From CAWARU01 sp963805795 (GTDB taxonomy: Bacteria > Pseudomonadota > Gammaproteobacteria > UBA6186 > Azoamicaceae): 64,000 nt of DNA. Where the stretch lies: positions 868,001 through 932,000 of the forward strand of contig CAWDVG010000001.1 of assembly GCA_963805795.1 (NCBI GenBank), in the 5' to 3' direction. The position numbers and the translations under genes are program-made. The notes below the pieces were generated by a model, which was not told the DNA's origin, searched no databases, and was given only the letters and a program-made list of their open reading frames with translations. Shown piece after piece: positions 1 through 8,119 of the stretch; the stretch's first letter is position 1, and each line of letters starts with the position of its first letter.

Positions 1-31
1 TTATTTCAAGCCCTAGGGGGTGGATGGTGGA

Positions 32-1390
32 ATGATGAAAATAAATGTTGTGAATAAAATTAAAAACTATCTTGAGAATTTAATAATAAAATTAAAAATT
101 AAAATATACTATTTCAAAAACAAAATCCAGAAGAATATCCAAGCGTTGTATTTGATAATAAAAATGTCTTTGAAACATTTTTTTAAAAATCAGTTGCCAG
201 ATGCAGCAACTCAATATTTTAAAGAAATCAAGGGTAAAGAGTTGTTGGCTAAAATACATTCATCTCGTCCTATGGTTATTATGCTAATTTTGGTTGGATT
301 ATTTTTTGGTTGCATTTTTGCGTATATTACTATAAAAAATGCGATGATAAATAAATTTTTGAAAAGCAGTGCTGAACCCCCAATTGCTGTATCATCTATA
401 CGAGCAGAAAACCAAAGTTGGCAACCCAAGTTTAAAGCATCCGGGAGTTTACGAACCATTCAAGGTATCGATGTTACTACAGAAATCGCAGGCATGGTTC
501 GACATATTGAGTTCACTCCGGGTGCAAAAGTAAATGCAGGTGATGTTCTCGTGCAATTAAATTCGGATGCTGATCTTGCCTTACTGCATTCCTTAGAAGC
601 GCTAGCAGCACTGGCTAAAATCACCTATGAGCGCGATAAACTGCAATATGAAATAAAGGCAATTAGCAAAGAAACTTTAGATACTTCCGAGGCGGATCTA
701 AAAAATAAAGTGGCTCAAGTTGAACAACAAGCTGCCATGCTGGCCAAAAAAACTATTAAAGCACCTTTTAGCGGTCGTCTTGGAATTTCAGCAGTATATT
801 TAGGACAATACGTTAATCCCGGAGATAAAGTGGTGACCTTGCAAACATTTGATCCTATTTATTTTGATTTTTATGTTCCACAACAGATCATTAATAAAAT
901 AGCGGTTGATCAAATAGTGACTATTACTTCAGATGCAATTCCAGAGAGTATTGTTACGGGAAAAATCACCACCCTCGATCCCAAAGCGGATCCGCTGACA
1001 CGTAATGTGCAAGTAGAAGCAACGATTAGTAATCCCGAAAATAAATTATTACCGGGTATGTTTGCTCAAGTTGAAGTAAACATTGGCGCAGCTCAGCAAC
1101 ATTTAACCTTGCCTCAGTCCGCCATTAGTTTTAATCCTTATGGGGAGCTTATCTATCTTATTAACCAAAAGGGAAAGGATAAAAACGGTAAACCAATTTT
1201 AGCTGTCAAGCAATCGTTCGTTACAGTAGGTTTGTCTAGAGGGGATCAAATCGCCGTATTATCCGGCCTAAAAGAAGGTGATGTGGTTGTTACCGCAGGG
1301 CAACATAAGCTAAAAAATGGCAGTGTGGTAATTATTAATAATTCAATACAACCGCGGAATGATCAGTTGCCTAAGGTTGTGAATAATTAA
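32..1390 (+). CDS. RND efflux periplasmic adaptor (MFP/HlyD family)
   Basis: This is a periplasmic adaptor subunit of a tripartite RND-type exporter, which links an inner-membrane pump to an outer-membrane channel. One membrane segment lies near residues 80-102. It is followed by a barrel-sandwich (lipoyl-like) half carrying GMVRHIEFTPGAKVNAGDVL, a short coiled hairpin, the second lipoyl half with KAPFSGRLG, and the beta-barrel with PGMFAQVEV. These are hallmark motifs of the MdtA/AcrA family. Unlike most adaptors, about 80 lysine/asparagine-rich residues precede the membrane segment, so the true start could be further inside (for example ATG 164). ATG 32 has AGGGGG at 15-20; an in-frame GTG lies at 20. 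No pump or channel gene follows, because the next gene is on the opposite strand; a partner could lie upstream of the window. Family assignment is confident; the substrate is unknown. Confidence 0.85.
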   Translation: MMKINVVNKIKNYLENLIIKLKIKIYYFKNKIQKNIQALYLIIKMSLKHFFKNQLPDAATQYFKEIKGKELLAKIHSSRPMVIMLILVGLFFGCIFAYITIKNAMINKFLKSSAEPPIAVSSIRAENQSWQPKFKASGSLRTIQGIDVTTEIAGMVRHIEFTPGAKVNAGDVLVQLNSDADLALLHSLEALAALAKITYERDKLQYEIKAISKETLDTSEADLKNKVAQVEQQAAMLAKKTIKAPFSGRLGISAVYLGQYVNPGDKVVTLQTFDPIYFDFYVPQQIINKIAVDQIVTITSDAIPESIVTGKITTLDPKADPLTRNVQVEATISNPENKLLPGMFAQVEVNIGAAQQHLTLPQSAISFNPYGELIYLINQKGKDKNGKPILAVKQSFVTVGLSRGDQIAVLSGLKEGDVVVTAGQHKLKNGSVVIINNSIQPRNDQLPKVVNN

Positions 1391-1491
1391 AAGCTAAAGT
1401 ATTGTGACTCATTTTACTAAACTAAGGAATAATATAGCAGAAAACTAACAAACATTTGAACTATTATTGAATGCTCATTAATAAAATAGTT

Positions 1492-2475
1492 TTATAAATT
1501 ATTCTCCGGAGAATAATTTGTAAAAACAAATTGATTGATAGCTGCAAAACAGGCATCTCGGATCTCTGTAGGGCTAAAACGCTTGGCATCTTGCTCGATG
1601 ACGATATGCACTTTTCCAAATTTGTCACGTTTACACGAAACAATTGGCTTATTGTTTCGTGTTAATACAATAGCTTCTAAAGGATCAACAGGATTTGATT
1701 TAACAATATTTATCAATCTTTTTAATGTCTTAGAAGCTGAAGGCATCGTTCCAGTTATTTCTTTTTCATTTAAGATGGAATCTGCTTCATTCATAATTAA
1801 GGCAAGTAAATCTGCTTTTTTCAAATAGACTGACAGTAAATAAGCATATTTAATCGGAATATCTAGCTTGTTATTGAATAATTTTTGTACCCAATCATAA
1901 TCAAAAATTTCCGAAGCGCTTATCATTTTTGAAATATTTCCTTGTGAAATTCCTAGTGCTTCTGCCATTTCCGTCTGGTTTTTAAATATTTTTGACTGAA
2001 GTTGTTGGGCAAAAGAACAAGCTCTCTCAAATTCTGTAATATCTTTAGAATTGGAATTTTCCGTATGCATCAATATGGTACAGGTTTTGTCATCCAGTTC
2101 TGCAACATAGGCCCATAGTTTTTGATTTGGTATAGTAGAACAGGCAAACCATCTTCTGACACCATATATAATCTCATATTCAAAATTTGGGTCCTGTAAT
2201 AATGGCCGTACTAATGCCGGCTGATGTTGCCCATGTTTTTGAATGGAACTGATTAAATCGTTGCATCGTTCAATCGTTAGCCATGCCATATCTCTATTAT
2301 GGAATTGCCAGGGTCGGCAGCGTTTGGGATCAAGCGCTATGGCAATTTTTTCTATTTTTTCTTGAAAAATTGGAAATCCCCCAGGGCTTTCTTCCATTTT
2401 TCTTTGACTATCTACGTTTCTATCATCAATGACGGCTATCTCTGTTGGATCATTTTTAGGTGTATATCTGGACAT
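1492..2475 (-). CDS. Orphan ParB/RepB-like partition protein
   Basis: This is a ParB/RepB/Spo0J-family DNA-binding protein of about 327 residues. The N-terminal ParB/Srx-type domain contains KRCRPWQFHNRD (51-62) and IIYGVRRWFA (102-111), the position where ParB proteins carry the CTP-binding GERR motif. Here the Glu is Val. A helix-turn-helix follows at about 166-188 (NQTEMAEALGISQGNISKMI). ATG 2475 is preferred over an in-frame ATG at 2538, because GGGAG lies 8 nt upstream of it. The sequence style resembles ParB/RepB proteins of plasmids and integrative elements more than chromosomal Spo0J. No parA is adjacent, so a segregation role is uncertain; it could be a transcriptional regulator or a relic of a mobile element. 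Confidence 0.8.
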   Translation of the reverse strand: MSRYTPKNDPTEIAVIDDRNVDSQRKMEESPGGFPIFQEKIEKIAIALDPKRCRPWQFHNRDMAWLTIERCNDLISSIQKHGQHQPALVRPLLQDPNFEYEIIYGVRRWFACSTIPNQKLWAYVAELDDKTCTILMHTENSNSKDITEFERACSFAQQLQSKIFKNQTEMAEALGISQGNISKMISASEIFDYDWVQKLFNNKLDIPIKYAYLLSVYLKKADLLALIMNEADSILNEKEITGTMPSASKTLKRLINIVKSNPVDPLEAIVLTRNNKPIVSCKRDKFGKVHIVIEQDAKRFSPTEIRDACFAAINQFVFTNYSPENNL

Positions 2476-2906
2476 TAATAAGACTCCCAAATGAGCTGCA
2501 TGAACTTCAAAATTGGAAAATATACTAAGAGAAAACATCTCTTAGCAAATTAAAAGACTGCCCATTGTATACTACTTTTTTTTGAATTAAAACTCTAGAA
2601 TATTCAGAAGATATATATTATCGCTTTAATCATGCTGTCTTTTTCTTAATAAATATAGGGCTTGATAAGAATCCATTAATTTGATAATTTGCCGCCAGGA
2701 GGAAGAAAAAATGTTTGAAATCCATATGGAATATTAAAGCTGACAGCCCTTAATGAAAATAAAAAAAATGATAAATTTAAAAGGCGAAGAAATTATTTTG
2801 CGAAGCTAACAAGCAACGATTTTTATTTTGCTTACATGGAAAGCGATCCATTAAATTGTGTGTTTAATATTTTTTGGCATTTACAATTTAATAATGCACA
2901 TTAAGA
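2476..2906. other. 431-bp gap without a convincing gene
   Basis: The gap is very AT-rich and holds the 5' region of the ParB-like gene and the 3' flank of the carbonic anhydrase gene. Two tiny plus-strand reading frames are present. One is an 8-codon frame at 2711-2737, preceded by AGGAGGA with 8 nt spacing. The other is an 18-codon frame at 2753-2809. Neither resembles anything I recognise. I see no clear terminator, tRNA or repeat here. Confidence 0.4.
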
Positions 2907-3635
2907 TTAACTATTATTGCTAACCGGTAGCAAAGTTACCAAGCCGGTATTAAAATCATAATAGGCACCTACTACATCAATTTTGCCTGCCTTCATAAGT
3001 TTAGCAATCGGGCTTGATTGTTTTATTAAAGTAACACTATGTTGCACATTTGCTTTAATAGCATCTACTAATTGTGTGGCTGATGTGGAATTAGATTTAT
3101 CAATATTCTTCAAGGCTGGTTTTATTAGCTCTGCTATAGATTCAATATCCTGAGTTTGTTTAGCCAAGACTGCTTGAATGGCGCCACAATTTTCATGACC
3201 CAAAACCATAATGATGGATGAGTTATTATATATAGCTGAATATTCAATGCTATCAAGCTCAGTTGTAGAAACGATGTTGCCTGCCACTCGAACAACAAAT
3301 ACATCCCCTATTCCTTGATCAAAAGCAATTTCAGGAGGAATTCTAGAATCGGAGCAACCTAATATGACAGCAAAGGGTTTTTGTTTTGCTGCAGTTGCTA
3401 AACGCCTCATTTGATTTCTTTCTGGGCAAGTGGTTTTATCCTCTGCAAACCTCTTGTTCCCTTCCATTAATTGTTGCAGCGCAGCTTGGGGACTTAATTG
3501 GACTTCAGGAGTTTTGAGTTCTGCTTTGGCTCCTTGGTTTTGATTATTGCTAGCATTATCGGTAGCAAATGCTGAACCATAGCAATTAAGACTAACAACT
3601 AAAATTAGGAGGCTTGATACTTTCATTGAATGCAT
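2907..3635 (-). CDS. Periplasmic beta-class carbonic anhydrase
   Basis: This enzyme interconverts CO2 and bicarbonate. It is a beta-class zinc protein exported by a signal peptide: residues 1-24 have a hydrophobic core and end near SAFA. Zinc-site motifs are complete: CSDSR with Cys94, Asp96 and Arg98, and HENCG with His147 and Cys150. ATG 3635 has AAGGGA 7 nt upstream. At 242 residues it is slightly longer than cytosolic forms because of the signal peptide and an Asn/Gln-rich linker. The neighbouring small stress proteins suggest an envelope or acid-stress setting, but that is inference. A second, signal-less beta-carbonic anhydrase lies at 61985-62644. Confidence 0.93.
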   Translation of the reverse strand: MHSMKVSSLLILVVSLNCYGSAFATDNASNNQNQGAKAELKTPEVQLSPQAALQQLMEGNKRFAEDKTTCPERNQMRRLATAAKQKPFAVILGCSDSRIPPEIAFDQGIGDVFVVRVAGNIVSTTELDSIEYSAIYNNSSIIMVLGHENCGAIQAVLAKQTQDIESIAELIKPALKNIDKSNSTSATQLVDAIKANVQHSVTLIKQSSPIAKLMKAGKIDVVGAYYDFNTGLVTLLPVSNNS

Positions 3636-3755
3636 TGTGAAATCCCTTAAATTAAATACTCATTGTATTAATAGCACAAAATATGTATTTACCCAGCATT
3701 TCTATATCAAGCCTATTTATCCTTTATTTTTTAGTCAAAATGATAACTATTATTA

Positions 3756-3962
3756 CTATTTGTAATCATTTTCATCTAAAAATTTATTGACATTTTTTTC
3801 GGCTTCATCCCGTTTATAGCCATAACGCTTTTGTAGCTTTCCAACTAGCTCGTCATATTTTCCTTCAACTGACGTGATATCATCATCCGTGAGATCACCC
3901 CATTGTTGTTTTAATTTGCCTTTGATCTCTTTCCACTTACCTTTAAAAATATCTTTATTCAT
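3756..3962 (-). CDS. CsbD family stress-response protein
   Basis: This is a 68-residue highly charged protein matching the CsbD-like family throughout: FKGKWKEIKGKLKQQWGDLT at the start, then a second helix with YDELVGKLQKRYG. Members are small soluble proteins induced by general stress; their biochemical role is not known. AAGGAGA lies 7 nt upstream of ATG 3962. It is oriented with the downstream DUF1328 and upstream carbonic anhydrase genes, forming part of a stress-type gene cluster. Confidence 0.93.
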   Translation of the reverse strand: MNKDIFKGKWKEIKGKLKQQWGDLTDDDITSVEGKYDELVGKLQKRYGYKRDEAEKNVNKFLDENDYK

Positions 3963-4072
3963 ATTGTTTCTCCTTTTGGTTGTTGAAAATAGTTATTGAT
4001 AATTCTGGCTAGAGTAATAATGAGCAAATTAATTCTAATTCTAAATCTAATTCTTTAGAATATACTTTGAAT

Positions 4073-4237
4073 CTAGACTCTGCGAATAAGTGCCATAATC
4101 ACTGCAGCTAGAAATAGTATAAAGAAAATAAAAAAGATGACTTTTGCAATTTCTGCTGCAGCAACTGCTATACCTGTAAAACCTAGCACACCTGCAATAA
4201 TAGCAATAATTAAAAAAATCAATACCCATACTAACAT
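4073..4237 (-). CDS. DUF1328 family small membrane protein
   Basis: This is a 54-residue protein with two membrane helices. It matches the DUF1328 (YtjA-like) family: MLVWVLIFLIIAIIAGVLGF, then GIAVAAAEIAK and a second hydrophobic helix ending MALIRRV. ATG 4237 is chosen because AAGGAGAG lies 6 nt upstream; a longer in-frame start at 4312 adds an unrelated stretch. Function is unknown; family members are often stress-induced envelope peptides. A paralogue lies at 5311-5487 on the other strand. Confidence 0.9.
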   Translation of the reverse strand: MLVWVLIFLIIAIIAGVLGFTGIAVAAAEIAKVIFFIFFILFLAAVIMALIRRV

Positions 4238-4529
4238 GATACTCTCCTTAAAAAAAGTGCAAGAAAAAAGTGCAAATTTACTTATCCCTACATGATGATA
4301 TTTGCTACTCAATATGCAATTCAGTATCTCTTATACTCTAATATAGTACTTTTTATGGACCTAGTATCTTTTATTTATGGTCATATAAGATTTTACTGAA
4401 TATTTGACCAACTATAACCAGGCTGCTAAGCTAAATTGTAGTCAAAATGTGTAGGGTCTACAAAAGGATTTATTTTGTGTTGTTACCGAAAGTTGTGATT
4501 CATTATTTAGGACTTTAAAGGAGGTTAAG

Positions 4530-5213
4530 ATGACCAACAACCAAGTGATAATTGAAAAGGAGAAATTAGGACATAGATGTTGTAGTACTATTTCCTGGGC
4601 TTCTATTTTTGCGGGTGCCTTTGTGGCTATTGGACTTAGTTTCTTATTATATGCCTTTGCAACAGCGATAGGACTTTCTGCTTTTACTGTTTCTGCTGAT
4701 AATATTACATCAGTAGCGATTGGCGGGTTTATCGCCATGCTCATTGGTGGAATTATCATTATGTATGTAGCAGGGTTAGTAGCTGGTTTTTTAAATCATT
4801 GTTGTTGTCCCGGTCATCATTGTACAGGTGCGTTATCTGGTTTCCTTGCATGGTGTTTGGCTTTGGTTATTTCCGCTCTATTAGCAGCACAAATGGGTCA
4901 ATTACTAAACGTCAATTACATAATCTCTCCGGCAACAAGCGCAGGCGCAGGTATGGCCCCCAGCGTATATAGTGCCATGTTACCAGGGAAAATGGCGGAA
5001 AATATGACGAACACTACAGCTAATACTGCCAATAATAAGCCAACACAACACCCACAAACAACAACTATGCATGATGAAAAAATGGTTGGCAACATTGGAA
5101 AAGCCCTTTTCCTAACGTTCCTGCTATTCTTCTTCGGAGCGCTTGCAAGTGCCTTTGGTGGCCATTATGGTATGAGATGTTGCAGAAAATCTGAAAAAAT
5201 AGATAGACTGTAA
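4530..5213 (+). CDS. Polytopic membrane protein, stress-cluster associated
   Basis: This is an inner-membrane protein of 227 residues with about four hydrophobic helices: around 22-48, 60-86, 100-122 and 185-210. The SWASIFAGAFVAIGLSFLLY stretch is typical of a conserved but uncharacterised bacterial membrane family often found near CsbD and DUF1328 genes. Cytoplasmic-side segments hold Cys/His clusters: HCCCPGHHC near residue 89 and RCCRKSE near the C-terminus. Metal binding is possible but not shown. AAAGGAGG lies upstream of the ATG, and a strong terminator follows at 5257-5287. Function unknown. Confidence 0.8.
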   Translation: MTNNQVIIEKEKLGHRCCSTISWASIFAGAFVAIGLSFLLYAFATAIGLSAFTVSADNITSVAIGGFIAMLIGGIIIMYVAGLVAGFLNHCCCPGHHCTGALSGFLAWCLALVISALLAAQMGQLLNVNYIISPATSAGAGMAPSVYSAMLPGKMAENMTNTTANTANNKPTQHPQTTTMHDEKMVGNIGKALFLTFLLFFFGALASAFGGHYGMRCCRKSEKIDRL

Positions 5214-5256
5214 TAGAAATGAAAAAAAATAATTTTTTTATGTTAAGGTCATTAGC

Positions 5257-5287
5257 AAGGTCAGCCACTGCGGCTGGCCTTGTTTTT
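5257..5287 (+). terminator. Rho-independent terminator
   Basis: A 10-bp stem (AAGGTCAGCC / GGCTGGCCTT, one G-T wobble) with a 5-nt loop is followed by GTTTTT. It ends the membrane-protein gene at 4530-5213 and lies just before the small DUF1328 gene at 5311. Confidence 0.85.
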
Positions 5288-5310
5288 ATAAGAGCAAGGG
5301 AGGACAGAGC

Positions 5311-5487
5311 ATGCTAGTATGGGCAATTTTATTTTTTCTTTTATCAGTAGTTGCGGGAATACTCGCTTTTACTGGTGTGGCAATCGCTATCACTTTTTAT
5401 GCCAAGGTATTGTTTTTTATTGCAACAATATTTTTTCTACTTTTCCTTATTATTGTACTGTTTAGAAAAGCAAAAGAAAAGCCATAA
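5311..5487 (+). CDS. Second DUF1328-like small membrane protein
   Basis: This is a 58-residue protein with two membrane helices. The N-terminus MLVWAILFFLLSVVAGILAF and the following TGVAIAITFYAKVLFFI closely parallel the DUF1328 protein at 4073-4237. It ends with a basic tail, FRKAKEKP. AGGGAGGA lies 7 nt before the ATG, so translation is well supported despite the small size. It starts 23 nt after a terminator and therefore needs its own promoter or readthrough. Paralogy to the nearby DUF1328 gene is seen in the sequence; function is unknown. Confidence 0.85.
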   Translation: MLVWAILFFLLSVVAGILAFTGVAIAITFYAKVLFFIATIFFLLFLIIVLFRKAKEKP

Positions 5488-5620
5488 ACTATATTTAAAT
5501 ATGACGACCCAATGGCAGATATGAGAATGTTTTTTTGTCTATTGTTAATAATAATATGAAAATTTAAATTTATTTTCATTATAATAATTTTTCACAACTA
5601 TGATAAGGGGGTTTTATGAG

Positions 5621-5953
5621 CTAACGTGAGGTTGCATTTGACTCCCCCTGCATGATTGCCTTTGTATCTGGAGTTGTAATGGTGGTTGGAATATTGGTGT
5701 TCTTTTCTGGAGTAATCGTTACATTGGCATGTTTCTCTTCAGTAGCGACATTCGCATTATTAGGAAATACTAGGATTGGCTTCTCTAACCCAATAAAGGG
5801 AATATACCCTATTAATATCAGCACTATTAATAAGATCAATAGTAAACCCAAAATACCACTGGGTCGATAACCCCAACGAGTGCTATAGGGCCAAGAAGGT
5901 ATCGTTCCTATAATAAGAACTGCAATAATCAGTAATAGAATGAGACCTAACAT
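5621..5953 (-). CDS. DUF3309 family membrane protein with polar tail
   Basis: The first 55 residues match the DUF3309 family: MLGLILLLIIAVLIIGTIPS, then WPYSTRWGYRPSGILG and a second hydrophobic helix. A polar Thr/Asn-rich tail of about 50 residues follows, which the usual roughly 50-residue family member lacks. ATG 5953 has AAGGAAG 7 nt upstream; an upstream in-frame ATG at 5989 lacks such a site. Probably an inner-membrane peptide of the same stress cluster. Function unknown. Confidence 0.85.
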   Translation of the reverse strand: MLGLILLLIIAVLIIGTIPSWPYSTRWGYRPSGILGLLLILLIVLILIGYIPFIGLEKPILVFPNNANVATEEKHANVTITPEKNTNIPTTITTPDTKAIMQGESNATSR

Positions 5954-6240
5954 AAAATCTTCCTTAACCCCGTTGGGATTAGCCGTCAAAGCGAATAAAC
6001 TTATTATTCAATATAGTTGAAATAATGCTGAAAATTAGTTATTAAGCACACTTTTACTCATGGCAATATAACAATAAAAAGTGAACGACCTATTACAATA
6101 GAAATGTTCGAAAATCTCTTTACAATCTTCATTAAAAAAAGTAGTATAACTTAAACACATTCAATAAAAAATGATTAGAACTTACAGGTGGAATTACGCC
6201 CCTGAGTTGGTTGCATATTAATAACCGGAGATAAAGATAT

Positions 6241-8082
6241 ATGAGTGCAAATTTAAGTAAAAACTTTAAGAAAGTTATAAAATCCCTATCTAGTAACAAA
6301 ACAGAGGCCACAATTAGCGGAAAATTTTCAGAAGAAGAACTGAAAACAATTACAGAAAATTTGAAAAAAAACACCAGCCTCAAATCATTAGAAATTCACG
6401 GAACGAATAAAAAAAAGCTAGACGTTGCAGACCAACAAATTCCTCTTTTTTTGCAGGCACTATCCGATAATACCAGTCTTCATTCATTAATAATTAGTGA
6501 TGCTCAATTATTCCATCTGGATTTAAATGGCTTGAATAAGTTGCTCCACAAAAGCCCTACATTAACTAGTGTCCTTTTAGGTAACGTAGCTATGGATGCT
6601 GACACAACAAATGATTTGGCTGAGGGACTTAAAGCTAATGTTTTATATATGTTACAATTAATTGCCGTAACTATGCGTAATGCTTCTGCCACAGCGTTTA
6701 TTGCAGCGTTAGGAATCAACAGTAGTCTTAGAGTTCTAGAAGTTGATATAGAGATGTATGCACAAGACCAATTGGCATTCTATCGAGCATTGCCAAGCTG
6801 TAGAAGCTTAGAGGATTTAAATATTTCCCTTCCCTTAGAATCTGAACTAAGGGATAATTTTACTGCATTTTCTTTAAGTTTAAATACCGATTCAAATTTA
6901 AAGAGGTTAAAAGTAAATTATCTCAATAAAGCTTGCTTAGTATCATTGGCGAAAGCTCTACGTAATAGTAACATAGAAAGTCTTGATATTCATAAGGGTG
7001 AACGTGCTGCTTGGGATGAGTATGTCGACGAAAATAATGTTGTGGATTATTCAGGTTTGGAAGTTTTGGCTTCAGAGCTTGCAAATAATCAAACTCTGAC
7101 AAACTTATCTATTGATTGGAATAGTATTATCTCAAGTGAGGTAGGATTAAAGCTGGCTGCAGCTTTGAAAACTAATACAAAATTGAAAATTCTAACGCTT
7201 AGTGTGGTAGATATGAACATAACAGGAATCAAGGCATTATTGGATCAAATTGCAAAAAATAGCCGCATAGAAGAATTGTTTTTAGAGGGGGATGGATTTA
7301 AAAAAATAGCATCTAACTTGGCTGTCGAATTGGCTAAATTGCTCAAAAGTACTACCAGCAATCTAAGAAAATTGACGTTGAAAAAAATTATTATGACAGA
7401 TGATAATTTAAAATTGCTGACAGATGCTCTCATTTCCAATGTCACACTGATAGCCCTAAAAATAGAACAAAAGAGTTTTAGCTCTCAAGATATCAAGAGA
7501 TTGGCTGAGGTACTTAACGGCAATCATAGCCTGCAAGATTTGGAACTGGGTGATTCTTTTGTTTTTGGTTTAGAAACAAATGATGTAAAAGCACTCTCGG
7601 ATGCTATTGCATTTAATCCTACTTTAATTAGTTGTGGGGCCTGGTATGATAAAAACTCTAATGCATTTTCGGTACTGGTTGGTGAGGAGGACCTTAACCC
7701 CGATGTAGAACAATTGAATGAACGAATTAAAAGAAATATTCGTTACTTGAGAAATTGGACCGTAATTAGTTTCTTCTTGGCTTTTGCGAGAGCAAATTTT
7801 GGGCACGCTTTCCAATATAGTGGTTTGCCATTAATTTCTACCATTTTAAACATGGCTCTTCCCAACAAGTCTTTTTTGCTTATAGACAAGAATGTGAAGG
7901 ACGACGGTGGAGTTGCACATTCCAGCATCGAAAATCGTTTTAATCTAATAAGGTTTACTGATTCAAAATATTTTAAAGCACATTTAAATGATAACCTGCC
8001 TCATAGGCCCCAAACGGCTGTAGTGGAGGCTGCGAGTGGTCATGACAACAATACGGGGATACATAAAAGAAAACGTCTATAA
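6241..8082 (+). CDS. Leucine-rich repeat (RNI-like) effector candidate
   Basis: This 613-residue protein is built largely of ribonuclease-inhibitor-type leucine-rich repeats, residues about 35-490. Units recur in the form NxSLxxLxI/L...LAxALxxN, for example NTSLKSLEIHG, NQTLTNLSIDWN and NHSLQDLELGD. A C-terminal non-repeat region of about 110 residues contains a hydrophobic stretch near 508-525 and ends in the basic tail HKRKRL. It has no signal peptide. Such LRRs mediate protein-protein contacts, and in intracellular bacteria they are common in secreted effectors. The effector call is inference from architecture and from the neighbouring U-box/OTU and Sel1 genes. GGAG lies 10 nt before the ATG. 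It is convergent with mgtA. Confidence 0.8.
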   Translation: MSANLSKNFKKVIKSLSSNKTEATISGKFSEEELKTITENLKKNTSLKSLEIHGTNKKKLDVADQQIPLFLQALSDNTSLHSLIISDAQLFHLDLNGLNKLLHKSPTLTSVLLGNVAMDADTTNDLAEGLKANVLYMLQLIAVTMRNASATAFIAALGINSSLRVLEVDIEMYAQDQLAFYRALPSCRSLEDLNISLPLESELRDNFTAFSLSLNTDSNLKRLKVNYLNKACLVSLAKALRNSNIESLDIHKGERAAWDEYVDENNVVDYSGLEVLASELANNQTLTNLSIDWNSIISSEVGLKLAAALKTNTKLKILTLSVVDMNITGIKALLDQIAKNSRIEELFLEGDGFKKIASNLAVELAKLLKSTTSNLRKLTLKKIIMTDDNLKLLTDALISNVTLIALKIEQKSFSSQDIKRLAEVLNGNHSLQDLELGDSFVFGLETNDVKALSDAIAFNPTLISCGAWYDKNSNAFSVLVGEEDLNPDVEQLNERIKRNIRYLRNWTVISFFLAFARANFGHAFQYSGLPLISTILNMALPNKSFLLIDKNVKDDGGVAHSSIENRFNLIRFTDSKYFKAHLNDNLPHRPQTAVVEAASGHDNNTGIHKRKRL

Positions 8083-8119
8083 ATTAGATATTTGAGTATC
8101 GGATAACTATATGCCTACT

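Noticed and set aside
2711..2809. Two tiny plus-strand reading frames (8 and 18 codons), the first with a perfect AGGAGG site
   Set aside because: Too short and without recognisable sequence; the purine-rich site may be chance in AT-rich DNA. Recorded in the gap entry but not called as genes.
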